From Collinsella sp. (GTDB lineage: Bacteria; Actinomycetota; Coriobacteriia; Coriobacteriales; Coriobacteriaceae): DNA of 64,000 nucleotides. Positions 8,337-17,457 of this stretch are shown in pieces. Within the stretch, counting starts at the first letter, position 1. The number at the start of each line of letters is the position of its first letter. The stretch lies in assembly GCA_019419545.1 (NCBI GenBank), contig DXZT01000031.1, positions 1 through 64,000 of the forward strand. Reading direction: 5' to 3'. Both the position numbers and the translations under genes were made by a program. The notes below the pieces were generated by a model, which ran no database searches, was not told where the DNA came from, and was given only the letters and a program-made list of their open reading frames with translations.

Positions 8337-9191
8337 TTAGTTGGCGGGCTGGAAGAAGGCTACGGCGACGGCGCCGGGGCCTACGTGGGTGCCGATGGTG
8401 GCGCCGATGGTGTGAACGGGCAACTCGCCCTCGGTGTGGCCAGCCCACAGTGCCGCGCTGTCCTCGACATACTTCTTGAGCACCGCATCCGAAAGGCCCG
8501 TATAGCCCAGCGCCAGCGGCATGGAAAAGTCGATGCCGCCTGACTTTTCGACCTTTTGGTTGAGCAGGTTGCGGCCGTTCTTGGAACCGCGCGCCTTGCC
8601 CAACTGCACGATAAGGCCGTCCTCGACAGCCACCACGGGCTTCACGTTGAGCAGCGTGCCCACGGCGCCGGCCGCAGCAGATAGACGACCGCCGCGAACC
8701 AGGTACTCCAGCGTCTCGAGCAGGCCGATGACGACCACGCGGTCACGGACGGCCTCGACGGCCGCCGCGATCTGGGCCGCATTACGGCCCTCGTCCACCA
8801 GGCGCAGGGCATACTCGACCAGGACACGCTCACCCAGAGTGACGTTGTTGCTATCCACCACGTACACGTCGCCGCCCGGCGCCTCGGCAAGTGCGGTACG
8901 GGCACTCTGATTGGTGCCCGAAAGCTTAGCGCCCACGGTAATAATCACAGCCTCATCGCCGGCATCACGCGCCTCGGCAATAGCCTGCGAAAACGCGTAC
9001 GGGTTGACCTGGCCGGTCTTGGGCAGCTCATCGCGCTCCACGAGCATCTCGTAAAAGCGCTGGTGATCGATGTCGACGCCATCCATGTACACATCGGTGC
9101 CAAAGGTGACGGACAACGGCAGAACACGCAGAGCGGGGTGCTCAGCCGGTGACATATCGCTTGCGGAATCGGTAATAATGCGGACGGACAT
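8337..9191 (-). CDS. DegV family fatty-acid-binding protein (1 of 3)
   Basis: 284 aa. DegV proteins bind a fatty acid between two alpha/beta domains and work with fatty acid kinase (FakB role) in activating exogenous fatty acids. The start RIITDSASDM is the family motif. TGQVNPYAF and VITVGAKLSGTNQSA match the ligand-site loops, and GTHVGPGAVAVAF is the typical C-terminus. AAAGGA lies 7 bp before the chosen ATG. A MarR-type regulator gene ends 119 bp upstream on the same strand, so the two may be cotranscribed and the regulator may respond to lipid. No FakA kinase gene is visible here. Confidence 0.9.
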   Translation of the reverse strand: MSVRIITDSASDMSPAEHPALRVLPLSVTFGTDVYMDGVDIDHQRFYEMLVERDELPKTGQVNPYAFSQAIAEARDAGDEAVIITVGAKLSGTNQSARTALAEAPGGDVYVVDSNNVTLGERVLVEYALRLVDEGRNAAQIAAAVEAVRDRVVVIGLLETLEYLVRGGRLSAAAGAVGTLLNVKPVVAVEDGLIVQLGKARGSKNGRNLLNQKVEKSGGIDFSMPLALGYTGLSDAVLKKYVEDSAALWAGHTEGELPVHTIGATIGTHVGPGAVAVAFFQPAN

Positions 9192-9310
9192 AGCGAATCC
9201 TTTCTTGCGCAGGTCTCGCGCAGGGAATTTTGACAACAAAGTCCCGGCACGGCTCACGCGCTCAAACGGGACTATGCAGTTTTTAATGGGAAGCAAATGC
9301 CTTGGCGGCC

Positions 9311-9760
9311 TTAGATCTCACGCAGGGTGTTGAGAATCGTACGCAGCGACGCATACATCTGCTCGCGCTGCTCCACACCCATAGCCTTACCGGTGGTGTC
9401 GAGCACCTCGCGAATGATGCGGTCCGCCTCGCTCATGCTCTCGCCGCCCAGAGCGGTCAGGCGCACCGGGGCACGATACTTAACGGCCGCATCACCCGAG
9501 TCGTCGACCTCGACGTAGCCGCCCTCCTCCAGATGCGCGAGCGTGCGCGAGACGGCGGCACGGGTCACGCCTGCCATGCGAGCCAGGTCAGCGCCAGTCA
9601 GGCCGTCCTTGCTGCGCTCAAGATAGTACAAGCACATAACGTCGGAGCCCTTGAGGCCCAGCCTTGCGCCCTCGGATGTCTTAATGCGCTGGATCTCCTT
9701 GTAGAGCCCGCTGATCAGTCCGACAAAGTCCTCGAAACGTGTCTCGTCGTTCTGCTGCAT
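9311..9760 (-). CDS. MarR family transcriptional regulator
   Basis: 149 aa winged-helix regulator. Helices around residues 40-75 (LGLKGSDVMCLYYLERSKDGLTGADLARMAGVTRAAVSR in character) form the DNA-binding core. The wing includes GYVEVDDSGD. MarR proteins act as dimers and often sense small lipophilic ligands. The DegV gene follows directly on the same strand, which suggests a lipid-related regulon by context only. The ATG at 9760 is the obvious start. Confidence 0.85.
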   Translation of the reverse strand: MQQNDETRFEDFVGLISGLYKEIQRIKTSEGARLGLKGSDVMCLYYLERSKDGLTGADLARMAGVTRAAVSRTLAHLEEGGYVEVDDSGDAAVKYRAPVRLTALGGESMSEADRIIREVLDTTGKAMGVEQREQMYASLRTILNTLREI

Positions 9761-9864
9761 GGGAGACGACCGCCTTTCGCTTACATGATGCTAACGGGTA
9801 AACATCTTAGCCGCACGAGGCAACACCCATACCCAAATATCCCATTTGTTAACCCATCAACATA

Positions 9865-9905
9865 AAAACCACCACAAAGGGGACAGGCACCTTTGTAGTG
9901 GTTTT
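9865..9905. repeat. Palindromic repeat F1, copy 3
   Basis: CCACCACAAAGG palindrome with spacer GGACAGGCA and one arm change (GTAGTGG). It lies between the marR promoter region and the 3' end of the B3/B4-domain gene. The rest of 9761-9933 shows no gene. Confidence 0.88.
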
Positions 9906-9933
9906 GACCGGCGAACATGATCCGCAGGCGTCG

Positions 9934-10653
9934 TTACAGTTCCACGCAGGGATTGTCGCGGGTCACAAGCGTCTTAACGACAACCGTCGCTCCCAGATAG
10001 CGCTCGAGCAACTCGGCGAGACGATCAACGGCAGCCTGGCAATCCCCCATCCGCTCGGGCTCCACGCACTCAATCGCCAGGAATGCATCGGCCGAATCGT
10101 CGGACAGCGCCGTGCGAACGCCATCGCGCCAGTTCCAGCAGCGGCATACGGCGCCCGCATCATCGATGTAGGCGAGCTCGCCGGGCAGCGTCGGGTCATC
10201 CGTTTCCTCGCCAAGTGGCAGGAACGCATCGCCGCCGTCAGTCACCTTCAAGCAAAGATCCCCCTCAATCGCATGCAGGTCCTCGCCGCCAACGGGCAGC
10301 GCGTAGGTCAGCGACACCGTGTTGTAGATGTCCACCGCGGGCGTAATGTGGCCCACCGGTTTGCCCTTGAGCACGCGCTTGAGCAGGTTCTCAATTGAGC
10401 AACGCGCGCCCTTTTTGGTCTTGAACAGCCGATAAGCCTCGCGCCATGCCTTGACCGGTGCGTTCTCGCTGATAGTATCGCTGGTCAGATGACGCTCCGC
10501 GTCGATATTGGCGCGGTCGAGCAACGCCGCAATCGCGTCCACGTCCTCTTGAGGAATCTGAGCCGCGGGCTTCATGCCCTTTACGACCACAACACCGACA
10601 GCCGCCTGCGGAAATAGCTCCCAAAACGAATCCTCGGCAATAAAGCTCTTCAT
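9934..10653 (-). CDS. B3/B4 tRNA-binding-domain protein (PheT-editing-domain-like)
   Basis: 239 aa resembling the stand-alone B3/B4 family (COG3382), which shares its fold with the editing module of the phenylalanyl-tRNA synthetase beta chain. Recognisable parts are NAPVKAWREAYRLFKTKKG, SIENLLKRVLKGK, the HITPAVDIYNTVSLTYALPVGGED region and a C-terminal FLAIECVEP strand. Members are thought to handle aminoacyl-tRNA or free amino acids, but function is unproven. The ATG at 10653 has GGGAG six bases upstream. It lies about 40 bp after a strong terminator hairpin within its own leader, which suggests control by attenuation. Confidence 0.8.
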   Translation of the reverse strand: MKSFIAEDSFWELFPQAAVGVVVVKGMKPAAQIPQEDVDAIAALLDRANIDAERHLTSDTISENAPVKAWREAYRLFKTKKGARCSIENLLKRVLKGKPVGHITPAVDIYNTVSLTYALPVGGEDLHAIEGDLCLKVTDGGDAFLPLGEETDDPTLPGELAYIDDAGAVCRCWNWRDGVRTALSDDSADAFLAIECVEPERMGDCQAAVDRLAELLERYLGATVVVKTLVTRDNPCVEL

Positions 10654-10693
10654 GTGCTCTCCCTTCATAGCATGCGCCCGAGCCCGGGTGCCT

Positions 10694-10755
10694 AAACAAA
10701 AAGCGCCCTTACGACGGCCACCTTCAAAGTCCTACGGTGCCGCCACAAGAGCGCT
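10694..10755 (-). terminator. Attenuator-like terminator in the leader of the B3/B4 gene
   Basis: On the minus strand, AGCGCTCTT (10755-10747) pairs with AAGGGCGCT (10710-10702). An inner stem of GGCGGCACC with GGTGGCCGTC extends it, and TTTTTGTTT follows. It lies between a likely promoter and the coding start, so it would end leader transcripts unless prevented. Confidence 0.75.
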
Positions 10756-10797
10756 TACGCTGCCCCCATCCGGAGAAGGGAGCGATATGTCAGGCGT

Positions 10798-10827
10798 ATT
10801 GTAACCCGAGTCATCCGCGCGAGTAAA
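10798..10827 (-). promoter_or_regulatory. Likely promoter of the B3/B4 gene leader
   Basis: Minus-strand TTTACT (10827-10822) and TACAAT (10803-10798) are separated by 18 bp. Transcription would begin near 10790 and run about 35 nt before the attenuator-like hairpin. The -35 box overlaps the edge of an F1 repeat. Confidence 0.5.
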
Positions 10828-10865
10828 ACCACCACAAAGGTGCCTGTCCCCTTTATGGTGGTTTT
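10825..10865. repeat. Palindromic repeat F1, copy 4
   Basis: CCACCACAAAGG palindrome with spacer TGCCTGTCC, 15 bp past the pckA stop codon. One arm has a T-for-G change (CTTTATGG). Confidence 0.88.
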
Positions 10866-10880
10866 GGGTCTGAGGCGACG

Positions 10881-12551
10881 CTAGTGGCGAAGTCCCAGCA
10901 GGCCGTGGCCGCGATGACGGGCGTCGGCGTGCACCTGAGCATGCGGACCGGCGGCCTTGACGGATTCGGGCAGGTGCGAGTACTTCTTCTCGAAGTTCTC
11001 CTCGAACATCACGGCCAAGTTGTGCGCGGCCTCGTCGTAGCGAGCGGTACTCTGCCAATACTGGCGCGGCACCAGGATGCCGTCGGGTACGCCGTGGCAC
11101 GTGGTGGGAATGTCGACGTTAAAGATGTCGTCGTGCACGAACTCGCTGTCCTCGATGGTACCGTCGAGGGCGCGGGCCACCAGGGCGCGCGTGTAGGCAA
11201 GCTCGATGCGATGACCCACGCCGTAGCCGCCGCCGATCCAGCCGGTGTTGACCAGGTACACACGCGTGCGGCCGTCGGCGATGCGCTCACCGAGCATCTT
11301 GGCATAGACCATGGGGTCGAGCGGCATAAACGGCTCGCCAAACAGCGAAGAGAACGTGGGCGTGGGCTCGGTGACGCCGACCTCGGTGCCGGGGATCTTG
11401 GCCGTAAAGCCCGTCACAAAGTGATACATGGCGGAGTCGGCCGTCAGGCGCGAGATGGGCGGCAGCACGCCAAAGGCATCGCAGGTCAGGAAGAGCACGA
11501 CGCTTGGAGTGGTGCCCATGCCCTTGGTCCACGCGTTGGGAATGTGCTCCACAGGGTATGCCACGCGCGTGTTGTGCGTGATCGAGATGTCGTCGTAGTT
11601 GGGCTTGCGGTTCTCGTCGAGCACCACGTTTTCGCAGATCGCGCCAAAGCGGACGGCGTTGAAGATCTCAGGCTCGTGGAACGCGTCCAGGCCCTCGCAT
11701 TTGGCGTAGCAGCCACCCTCGATGTTGAAGATGCCCATGTCGGACCAACCGTGTTCGTCGTCGCCGATCAGCAGGCGCGTGGGGTTGGCCGAAAGCGTGG
11801 TCTTGCCGGTGCCGGAGAGGCCAAAGAACACGGCGGTCTCATGCGTGACGGGGTCCATACTGGCCGAGCAATGCATGGGCAGCACGTCGTCCTCGACGGG
11901 CAGCAGGTAATTCATGACGCTGAAAATGGACTTTTTGATCTCGCCGGAGTAGCCGGTGCCGGCGACCAGAATCACGCGCTCCTGGAAGTTAATGACCACG
12001 GCGGCGCTAGAGTTGAGGCCCTTGATGGCGGGATCGCACTGGTAGCCCGGCGCGGCGAGCACGCAGAAGTCCGGCTCGCCGGTGCGTGCGATTTCACGGG
12101 CAAGCGGGCGGGCGAGCATCTGCTTAATAAAGAGCGCCTGGCTGGCACGCTCGCAGGCGACAAGCAGACGACGCGTATGGTTGCGGTCGGCACCGGCCAT
12201 ACCGCGAGTGACGAACACGTCGCGCTCGTTGAGATAGTCGACGATGTCGGCCTTGATGGCCTCGTAGCTCTCGACAGACAGCGGGCGGTTGACGGCACCC
12301 CAGGCAATCTTGTCGTGAACATCGGGGGTGTCAACGATAAAGCGGTCATTAGGCGAGCGGCCAGTGCGCTCCCCCGTCTCGATCACCAGCGCGCCGTTGG
12401 AGGCCATACGACCTTCGTTGCGACGGATGGCGTGCTCGACGAGCTCGGCTGCCGGCAGGTCGACCAGCAGGCGGGGCTGGTTCTCGGCAGGATCTTCGAC
12501 CAGCGTAATGCCAAAGTTGGACAGAACTTCTGCAGGGGTAACACCTGGCAT
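10881..12551 (-). CDS. pckA: Phosphoenolpyruvate carboxykinase (ATP)
   Basis: 556 aa. It interconverts oxaloacetate + ATP and PEP + CO2 + ADP. This serves gluconeogenesis, or in fermenting anaerobes CO2 fixation with ATP gain. The P-loop FFGLSGTGKTTLSA is near residue 240, followed by GDDEHGW, with the NTRVAYPVEHIPNA substrate region further on. ILVAGTGYSGEIKKSIFS is also typical. GGAGG lies 5 bp before the ATG at 12551. Upstream in-frame codons are not protein-like. After the usual family end (VKAAGPHA) about 18 extra His/Arg-rich residues follow, probably a neutral C-terminal extension. Confidence 0.96.
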   Translation of the reverse strand: MPGVTPAEVLSNFGITLVEDPAENQPRLLVDLPAAELVEHAIRRNEGRMASNGALVIETGERTGRSPNDRFIVDTPDVHDKIAWGAVNRPLSVESYEAIKADIVDYLNERDVFVTRGMAGADRNHTRRLLVACERASQALFIKQMLARPLAREIARTGEPDFCVLAAPGYQCDPAIKGLNSSAAVVINFQERVILVAGTGYSGEIKKSIFSVMNYLLPVEDDVLPMHCSASMDPVTHETAVFFGLSGTGKTTLSANPTRLLIGDDEHGWSDMGIFNIEGGCYAKCEGLDAFHEPEIFNAVRFGAICENVVLDENRKPNYDDISITHNTRVAYPVEHIPNAWTKGMGTTPSVVLFLTCDAFGVLPPISRLTADSAMYHFVTGFTAKIPGTEVGVTEPTPTFSSLFGEPFMPLDPMVYAKMLGERIADGRTRVYLVNTGWIGGGYGVGHRIELAYTRALVARALDGTIEDSEFVHDDIFNVDIPTTCHGVPDGILVPRQYWQSTARYDEAAHNLAVMFEENFEKKYSHLPESVKAAGPHAQVHADARHRGHGLLGLRH

Positions 12552-12743
12552 GGGGCCTCCTTTAAAAGCGCGACACGTGGACGAGGCGCGCACTTTACTC
12601 ACGTAAAGCCCGTTGTACCCGTTATGCAAAAACGTTTTTGCGGCAACGGCGAAGCGCCCGCCCAACGGTCAAAAATCGCACGCAAGCGGCCTAGTCGTTA
12701 GGGACACTCTTGAACAGGCAACAACCAAGGAGCGACCCCGGAT

Positions 12744-12776
12744 GCCGGCACTTAGGGACGTTCCCAAAGTGCCGGC
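12744..12776. repeat. Inverted repeat between pckA and the flippase gene
   Basis: GCCGGCACTT (12744-12753) pairs with AAGTGCCGGC (12767-12776), followed by GGAACGTCCCC, a phrase shared with 36-50 and 51191-51230. The 352-bp gap 12552-12903 otherwise holds only putative promoters, including TATACT at about 12868. Confidence 0.7.
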
Positions 12777-12903
12777 ACATAAGGAACGTCCCCAAATGCC
12801 GTCTACTGAATGGCGCCGCCGAAATTATCGAACAACCTGTTCAAAAACACGAACGAACACCGTCGCGTCTATACTAGAGCGCAGCAATAGAAAGGACTCC
12901 GCT

Positions 12904-14478
12904 TTGAGCATCACGCCCATCGATAGCATTCGCCGCGCCATCGCCCGCCGCAATGGCGTCGCCGACCCCACCGTATCGGACGGGGCGCACGGGCAGGGCG
13001 GACGCATCGAGAACGGCCTGTTCCCCGCATCGCACACCGCCGAGGAGCTCGCACGAATCCAAGAGCTAAGCCAGCGTAACGCCGGCGGTCCCGACAGCAG
13101 CCAGGCCACACGCCGTCGCCGCGAGCGCAATCGCCAGCCCGGCCCCATCCACCGCATGGTCAATGCCTGGTGGAACCGCCTGCTCGGAGCCGTCTACGGC
13201 GGCGGCTTCTCCACGCAAGAAGCCGAGTACGAAGATCACGCCACCCGTCGCGACTACCTTTGGAATACCCTGGGCACCGCCGTGTGGGGCATGGCGTTTC
13301 CGTTGCTCACCATCGTGTCCACACAGCTCGCGGGCGCCGAGGAGGCTGGCAAATTCTCCATCGCCTTTGTCACCGGCACGCTCATCATGATCGCGTGCAA
13401 CTACGGCGTGCGCAATTTCCAGGTCTCGGACATCGACGAAAAGACGTCCTTTGCCTCTTACCAGCTCAACCGCTGGCTCTGCGGAGCGCTCGCGCTGGCA
13501 TGCGGCCTGGTATACAGCAGCGCCCGCGGCTACGATGCGCAGATGGCCACGATCGGCCTGGGCGTCTACCTCTATAAGGTGATCGACGGCATCGCCGACG
13601 TGTACGAGGGCCGCCTGCAGCAGGCCGACAAGCTCTATTTGGCCGGCATGAGCCAAACGCTGCGTTCCGCCGGCGTCATCGCGGTCTTTAGCGTGGCACT
13701 GTTCCTCACGCGCAGCATGCCCATCGCGGCCATGGCCATGGGTGTCACCGCCATCGCCTCGCTCGTGCTGGTCACCGCGCCGCTTGCCCTGCTCGAGACC
13801 GAAAAATCGCGCCACGTGAGCCTGCGCGAGGTCGGCCACCTGTTTGTCCAGTGCGCCCCGCTCTTTGGTGCACTGTTCCTGTTCAACCTTATTGAGAGCA
13901 TGCCCAAGTTTGTGATGGAAGGCACGCTGGCATACAAATATCAGCTGTACTTTAATGCCCTGTTCTTTCCGGCGCAGGCTATTTTGCTGAGCATTGGATT
14001 TATCTATAAACCGCAGCTCCTGCGCTTGTCGAGCATTTGGGCTAATCCTCGCAAGCGTCGTCGCTTTGACCTGATTATTGTTGCCGTTATGGCGCTGATC
14101 GCGGTCATCACCGGCGTGTGCGCCGCATTTATGGCAGGTCCCGGTATTCCCCTCATGAGCTTTATGTACGGCCTCAATTTTGAGCGCTACCGCACGCTGG
14201 CACTGCTGATGGTTGTCGCCGGCGGCGTCACCGCGGCCATCGACTTTATCTACGCCATCATCACGGTGCTGCGCCATGCCGGCGACGTCACCAAAATCTA
14301 CCTGATCTGCTTCGCCGTAAGCGTAGTGCTGCCGGTGATCCTGATCAACCTGCTGGGTCTGATGGGCGCCGTGGTGAGCTACCTAGCCATCATGGCCCTA
14401 CTCCTGGTGCTGCTGATTATCGAATACGCCCACATCCGCCAACGCATCGAGCGCGACCGCAACCCGTACGGCGCCTAA
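12904..14478 (+). CDS. Wzx-like polysaccharide flippase / polysaccharide biosynthesis membrane protein
   Basis: 524 aa. An Arg-rich cytoplasmic N-terminus of about 95 residues precedes 12 or so hydrophobic helices, beginning near LWNTLGTAVWGMAFPLLTIV. The pattern resembles the MOP superfamily (Wzx/RfbX) that flips lipid-linked oligosaccharides across the membrane. No sequence motif gives the substrate. A likely TTG start (GAAAGGA about 8 bp upstream) is chosen because the frame upstream contains intergenic repeat sequence. With the WecA-type enzyme at 5.1 kb and the GtrA proteins at 62 kb it may serve surface glycan assembly, but they are not in one operon. Confidence 0.75.
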   Translation: MSITPIDSIRRAIARRNGVADPTVSDGAHGQGGRIENGLFPASHTAEELARIQELSQRNAGGPDSSQATRRRRERNRQPGPIHRMVNAWWNRLLGAVYGGGFSTQEAEYEDHATRRDYLWNTLGTAVWGMAFPLLTIVSTQLAGAEEAGKFSIAFVTGTLIMIACNYGVRNFQVSDIDEKTSFASYQLNRWLCGALALACGLVYSSARGYDAQMATIGLGVYLYKVIDGIADVYEGRLQQADKLYLAGMSQTLRSAGVIAVFSVALFLTRSMPIAAMAMGVTAIASLVLVTAPLALLETEKSRHVSLREVGHLFVQCAPLFGALFLFNLIESMPKFVMEGTLAYKYQLYFNALFFPAQAILLSIGFIYKPQLLRLSSIWANPRKRRRFDLIIVAVMALIAVITGVCAAFMAGPGIPLMSFMYGLNFERYRTLALLMVVAGGVTAAIDFIYAIITVLRHAGDVTKIYLICFAVSVVLPVILINLLGLMGAVVSYLAIMALLLVLLIIEYAHIRQRIERDRNPYGA

Positions 14479-14525
14479 TTGGCGCAATGGGGGGTCTCGT
14501 TGCGGACGATTTGTGACACGCAAAA

Positions 14526-14648
14526 CTAAGTGAGTAGACTTTTGCCGAATCCCTGACCACACCGGCAAAACACAAGTCAGTGACCTGCGGTTTTGTTGAG
14601 GCAAATTTGCCGGCTGCTCGGCATTTCCAAAAAAGTCTACTCACTTAG
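14526..14648. repeat. Long imperfect palindrome (family F5)
   Basis: CTAAGTGAGTAGACTTTT (14526-14543) is the complement of the segment ending at 14648, and flanking GCCGA/TCGGC extends the pairing. The 70-bp centre contains further short complementary pieces. It lies between the convergent flippase and phosphatase genes. A degenerate F2-type segment (CCCGTCCCAAATTAGCTACC) follows at about 14730-14750. Confidence 0.75.
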
Positions 14649-14762
14649 CCAGCGGGCAGCCAAATGATTATTTAATCCCCGTCCGAGAGAAGTCAATTAG
14701 CGGGCAGAAGGGCAAAAGTAGTCAAAAAAGTCCCGTCCCAAATTAGCTACCACTTGCACCGA

Positions 14763-15602
14763 TTATTCGCCCGGGTTGATGTTCGCGTAGAACTCCGCCC
14801 CGTCGTCCAGACGCAGGATACCGACGCGACCGAACTCGGAGCCGGTGGCGGCAGCGCAGTCGATGTCGATGCGATCGGGCACACCGGCGGCATCCTCGCC
14901 GCCCAGGCGCACGATCTGCCCGCGGCCCGACTCCTCATCGAGCCCCGCAAGACCACCGACCTCGCAATAACGCCCGAGCGACACCGTTGGCGTGTGACCG
15001 CTCACCACGACCGGACCCTTGCCCTCGGCAGAAAGCAGCCCGGTCGGCGCATCCCAATAGCCGTGACGAATCCACAGCAGGTCATCGGCCGACTGCACCG
15101 CGAGCATCTGCTGCAGCAGCTCGCGATCGGCACCCACCGCTCCAACGCCATCGGCACAATCGACGCCATGCTCAAGCAAAAACGCGCGCGCCGCCTCGGT
15201 CTGGATGCCGGCATGCACCAGCAGGTACGGGCGCTCCTCGGTCTCGGCCACCGCGTAGAGCGGCAGCGCGGCCATCCATCGCACGAGCTCCTCGTATGCC
15301 TCAAATTCCATGTCGTTGAGCTGCTCGCTCGTCGTCCAGCCACCGTTGATATCCCAGGTCTCGGCATCGAGCGGGTCCTGGCCAATGATGGCATCGAGCA
15401 TGATCTGCTCGTGATTGCCCTTGAGCACGTGGGCGTTGGGCAGCGAGCGCACGAGCTTAATAACGCCGACCGGATCGGGCCCGCGATCGATCATGTCGCC
15501 CAGCACGTACAGCGTGTCGTCGGACGTCAACGAGATCTTAGACAGGGCCTCGTCAAGCGCACGCACGTGCCCGTGAGCATCAGATGTCACATAGATCGCC
15601 AT
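14763..15602 (-). CDS. PPP-family metallophosphoesterase
   Basis: 279 aa. Metal-binding motifs run in order: SDAHGH (residue 7-12), GDMIDRGPD (about 35), GNHE (about 62), a later HAG and SGHTPT. This is the bacterial PrpA/ApaH-like serine/threonine protein phosphatase or nucleotide pyrophosphatase group. It is cytoplasmic. The true substrate cannot be read from sequence. AAGGAGAGG precedes the ATG. It is divergent from the antiporter gene across a 253-bp AT-richer region containing AAGTTGAACTT (15656-15666), a possible operator. Confidence 0.85.
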   Translation of the reverse strand: MAIYVTSDAHGHVRALDEALSKISLTSDDTLYVLGDMIDRGPDPVGVIKLVRSLPNAHVLKGNHEQIMLDAIIGQDPLDAETWDINGGWTTSEQLNDMEFEAYEELVRWMAALPLYAVAETEERPYLLVHAGIQTEAARAFLLEHGVDCADGVGAVGADRELLQQMLAVQSADDLLWIRHGYWDAPTGLLSAEGKGPVVVSGHTPTVSLGRYCEVGGLAGLDEESGRGQIVRLGGEDAAGVPDRIDIDCAAATGSEFGRVGILRLDDGAEFYANINPGE

Positions 15603-15855
15603 GGTACGCCTCTCCTTGCATTGCGGTCTAAGCCCGGCGCCGCAACTAAAACTTCAAGTTGAACTTAAACGTTACCCATTGTACTCCGTTGCAATAAAGC
15701 TGGAAAGGGTTTCCGAGCAGAGGCAAAGACGGCAGCCGTCTATGACGATATCGCGCACGCCCGTAATCCGCCCCCATAAACCCGCCACCTTTGGGTACAA
15801 ATAACCGCAGACAACTGACCGTGCCACGCCAACCACCCAGGAGCGGACACTATCC

Positions 15856-17457
15856 ATGAACCAGATACTTCTCTTTATCGGCCTCGTCATCATTTTGTGC
15901 CTGACCATCAAACCCGTCGGCAAAAAACTCCCCTTCCCCACCCTCCTCATCTTTATTGCGCTCGGCATGCTGCTCGGCGTCAACGGTCCGGCGCACATCG
16001 ACTTTAGCGACTACGCGCTCACCGAAACCGTCTGCAGCACGGCGCTGCTGTTCATCATGTTCTACGGCGGCTTTAACACCAACATCGACCGTGCCAAACC
16101 CGTCGCCGCGCCCGCTGTGCTGCTGAGCACGCTCGGCGTTATCGCCACCGCCGGCATCACTGGCGTGTTCGCACACTTCGCACTGGGCTTCGACTGGATC
16201 GGCGGCCTGCTGCTGGGCTCGGTCGTGGCGTCGACCGACGCGGCGAGCGTCTTTAGCGTGCTGCGCGAGCACAACCTGTCGCTAAAGGGCGGCACCGACT
16301 CGCTGCTCGAGGTCGAATCGGGCTCCAACGACCCCGTCGCCTACATGCTCACCGCGGTACTCGCCACCCTCGCGGCGGGTGGCAACATCGACATTCTCGT
16401 GCTGCTGGCCAAGCAGATCATCCTGGGCGTGGGGCTGGGCCTTGCCATCGGCTGGATATCCAGCCGCCTGATTGAGCGCGCACACGCAACGGCCGAGGGC
16501 GCGCAGACTATCTTTTTGTTCGCCGTGGCGATCGTCGCCTACGCACTGCCGAGCTACCTGGGCGGCAACGGCTTTTTGGCCGTATACCTGGCAGGCATTG
16601 TGCTGGGCGCGAGCGACATCACCGGCAAGGTCGAGATGGCGCACTTCTTTGACACCCTTACCGAGATGGCCGAGATGACGATCTTCTTCTTGCTCGGCCT
16701 GCTCGTCACGCCCGCGCGCCTGCCGCAAATGCTGCTACCCGGCCTGGCGCTCATGGCGTTTATGCTCTTTGCGAGCCGCCCCATCGCCGTCGGTCTGCTG
16801 CTGGCGCCCTTTAAGACGAGCCCTCGCCAGGTTGCGCTCGTAAGCTGGGCGGGCTTGCGCGGCGCGGCTTCGGTCGTCTTTAGCCTCTTTGCTGTGGTGG
16901 CCGGCGTTCCCGGCGGACACGACCTATTTGACCTGGTGTTTGTGATTGCCGTATCGAGCATTGTGGTGCAGGGTTCGCTACTGCCGGCGGTGGCGAAGAA
17001 ACTCGATATGATCGATGCGGCCGGCGACGTGCGCCGCACCTTTAACGACTACCACGACGAGGACGGCATGTCGTTTGTAAAGCTCAAGGTGGGCGCTGGC
17101 CATCCGTTTGCCGGGCGCTCGCTCGCCGATATTGGCAGCGCGACGGACATGCTCGTGGTCTTGGTGCTGCGCGACGGGGCGCACCCGGTACTGCCCAACG
17201 GCGATACCGTCATCGAGGAAGGCGACCTTCTGGTGATGGCAGCCCCAACGTTCGAAGAGCGTGCCGAGGTTACGCTGCGCGAGGTCACCGTGACGCCCCA
17301 CGGTCGCCTGGCCGGTCAGCGCCTGCGCGACGTGCCGCAGGGCAAGCACCCGTTTATCGTGGTGATGCTCAAGCGCGACGGCCAAACCATCATCCCCGAC
17401 GGCGACACCCTAATATACGCCGGCGACGAAGCCGTCATCGCCACACTGGCGTCGTAG
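15856..17457 (+). CDS. CPA1-type K+/H+ (or Na+/H+) antiporter with RCK-C domain, NhaP2/CvrA-like
   Basis: 533 aa. About 12 membrane helices (residues 1-385) carry the CPA1 ion-site motifs STDAASVF and EVESGSNDPVAY near residues 125-155. The C-terminal 130 residues form a cytoplasmic TrkA_C/RCK_C module (KLKVGAGHPFAGRSLADIG...), repeated once more (LRDVPQGKHPF...). NhaP2/CvrA of Gram-negative bacteria has this architecture and exchanges K+ for H+ during pH or osmotic stress. Ion choice cannot be read directly. The ATG has AGGAGCGG about 10 bp upstream. Confidence 0.88.
   Translation: MNQILLFIGLVIILCLTIKPVGKKLPFPTLLIFIALGMLLGVNGPAHIDFSDYALTETVCSTALLFIMFYGGFNTNIDRAKPVAAPAVLLSTLGVIATAGITGVFAHFALGFDWIGGLLLGSVVASTDAASVFSVLREHNLSLKGGTDSLLEVESGSNDPVAYMLTAVLATLAAGGNIDILVLLAKQIILGVGLGLAIGWISSRLIERAHATAEGAQTIFLFAVAIVAYALPSYLGGNGFLAVYLAGIVLGASDITGKVEMAHFFDTLTEMAEMTIFFLLGLLVTPARLPQMLLPGLALMAFMLFASRPIAVGLLLAPFKTSPRQVALVSWAGLRGAASVVFSLFAVVAGVPGGHDLFDLVFVIAVSSIVVQGSLLPAVAKKLDMIDAAGDVRRTFNDYHDEDGMSFVKLKVGAGHPFAGRSLADIGSATDMLVVLVLRDGAHPVLPNGDTVIEEGDLLVMAAPTFEERAEVTLREVTVTPHGRLAGQRLRDVPQGKHPFIVVMLKRDGQTIIPDGDTLIYAGDEAVIATLAS

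Noticed and set aside
10669..10803. T-box riboswitch ahead of the B3/B4 gene
   Set aside because: The GGCACCG phrase resembles the T-box bulge, but the leader is only about 100 nt and lacks a specifier stem and the full UGGNACCGCG motif.
7879..10865. Four closely spaced copies of the F1 repeat considered as a CRISPR array
   Set aside because: Spacing is irregular (hundreds to over a thousand bases), whole genes lie between copies, and no cas gene is present.
10884..12701. A 600-codon open frame on the plus strand opposite pckA
   Set aside because: It mirrors the pckA codons in a GC-rich gene and its translation is low-complexity His/Arg/Val-rich without motifs. pckA itself is certain.
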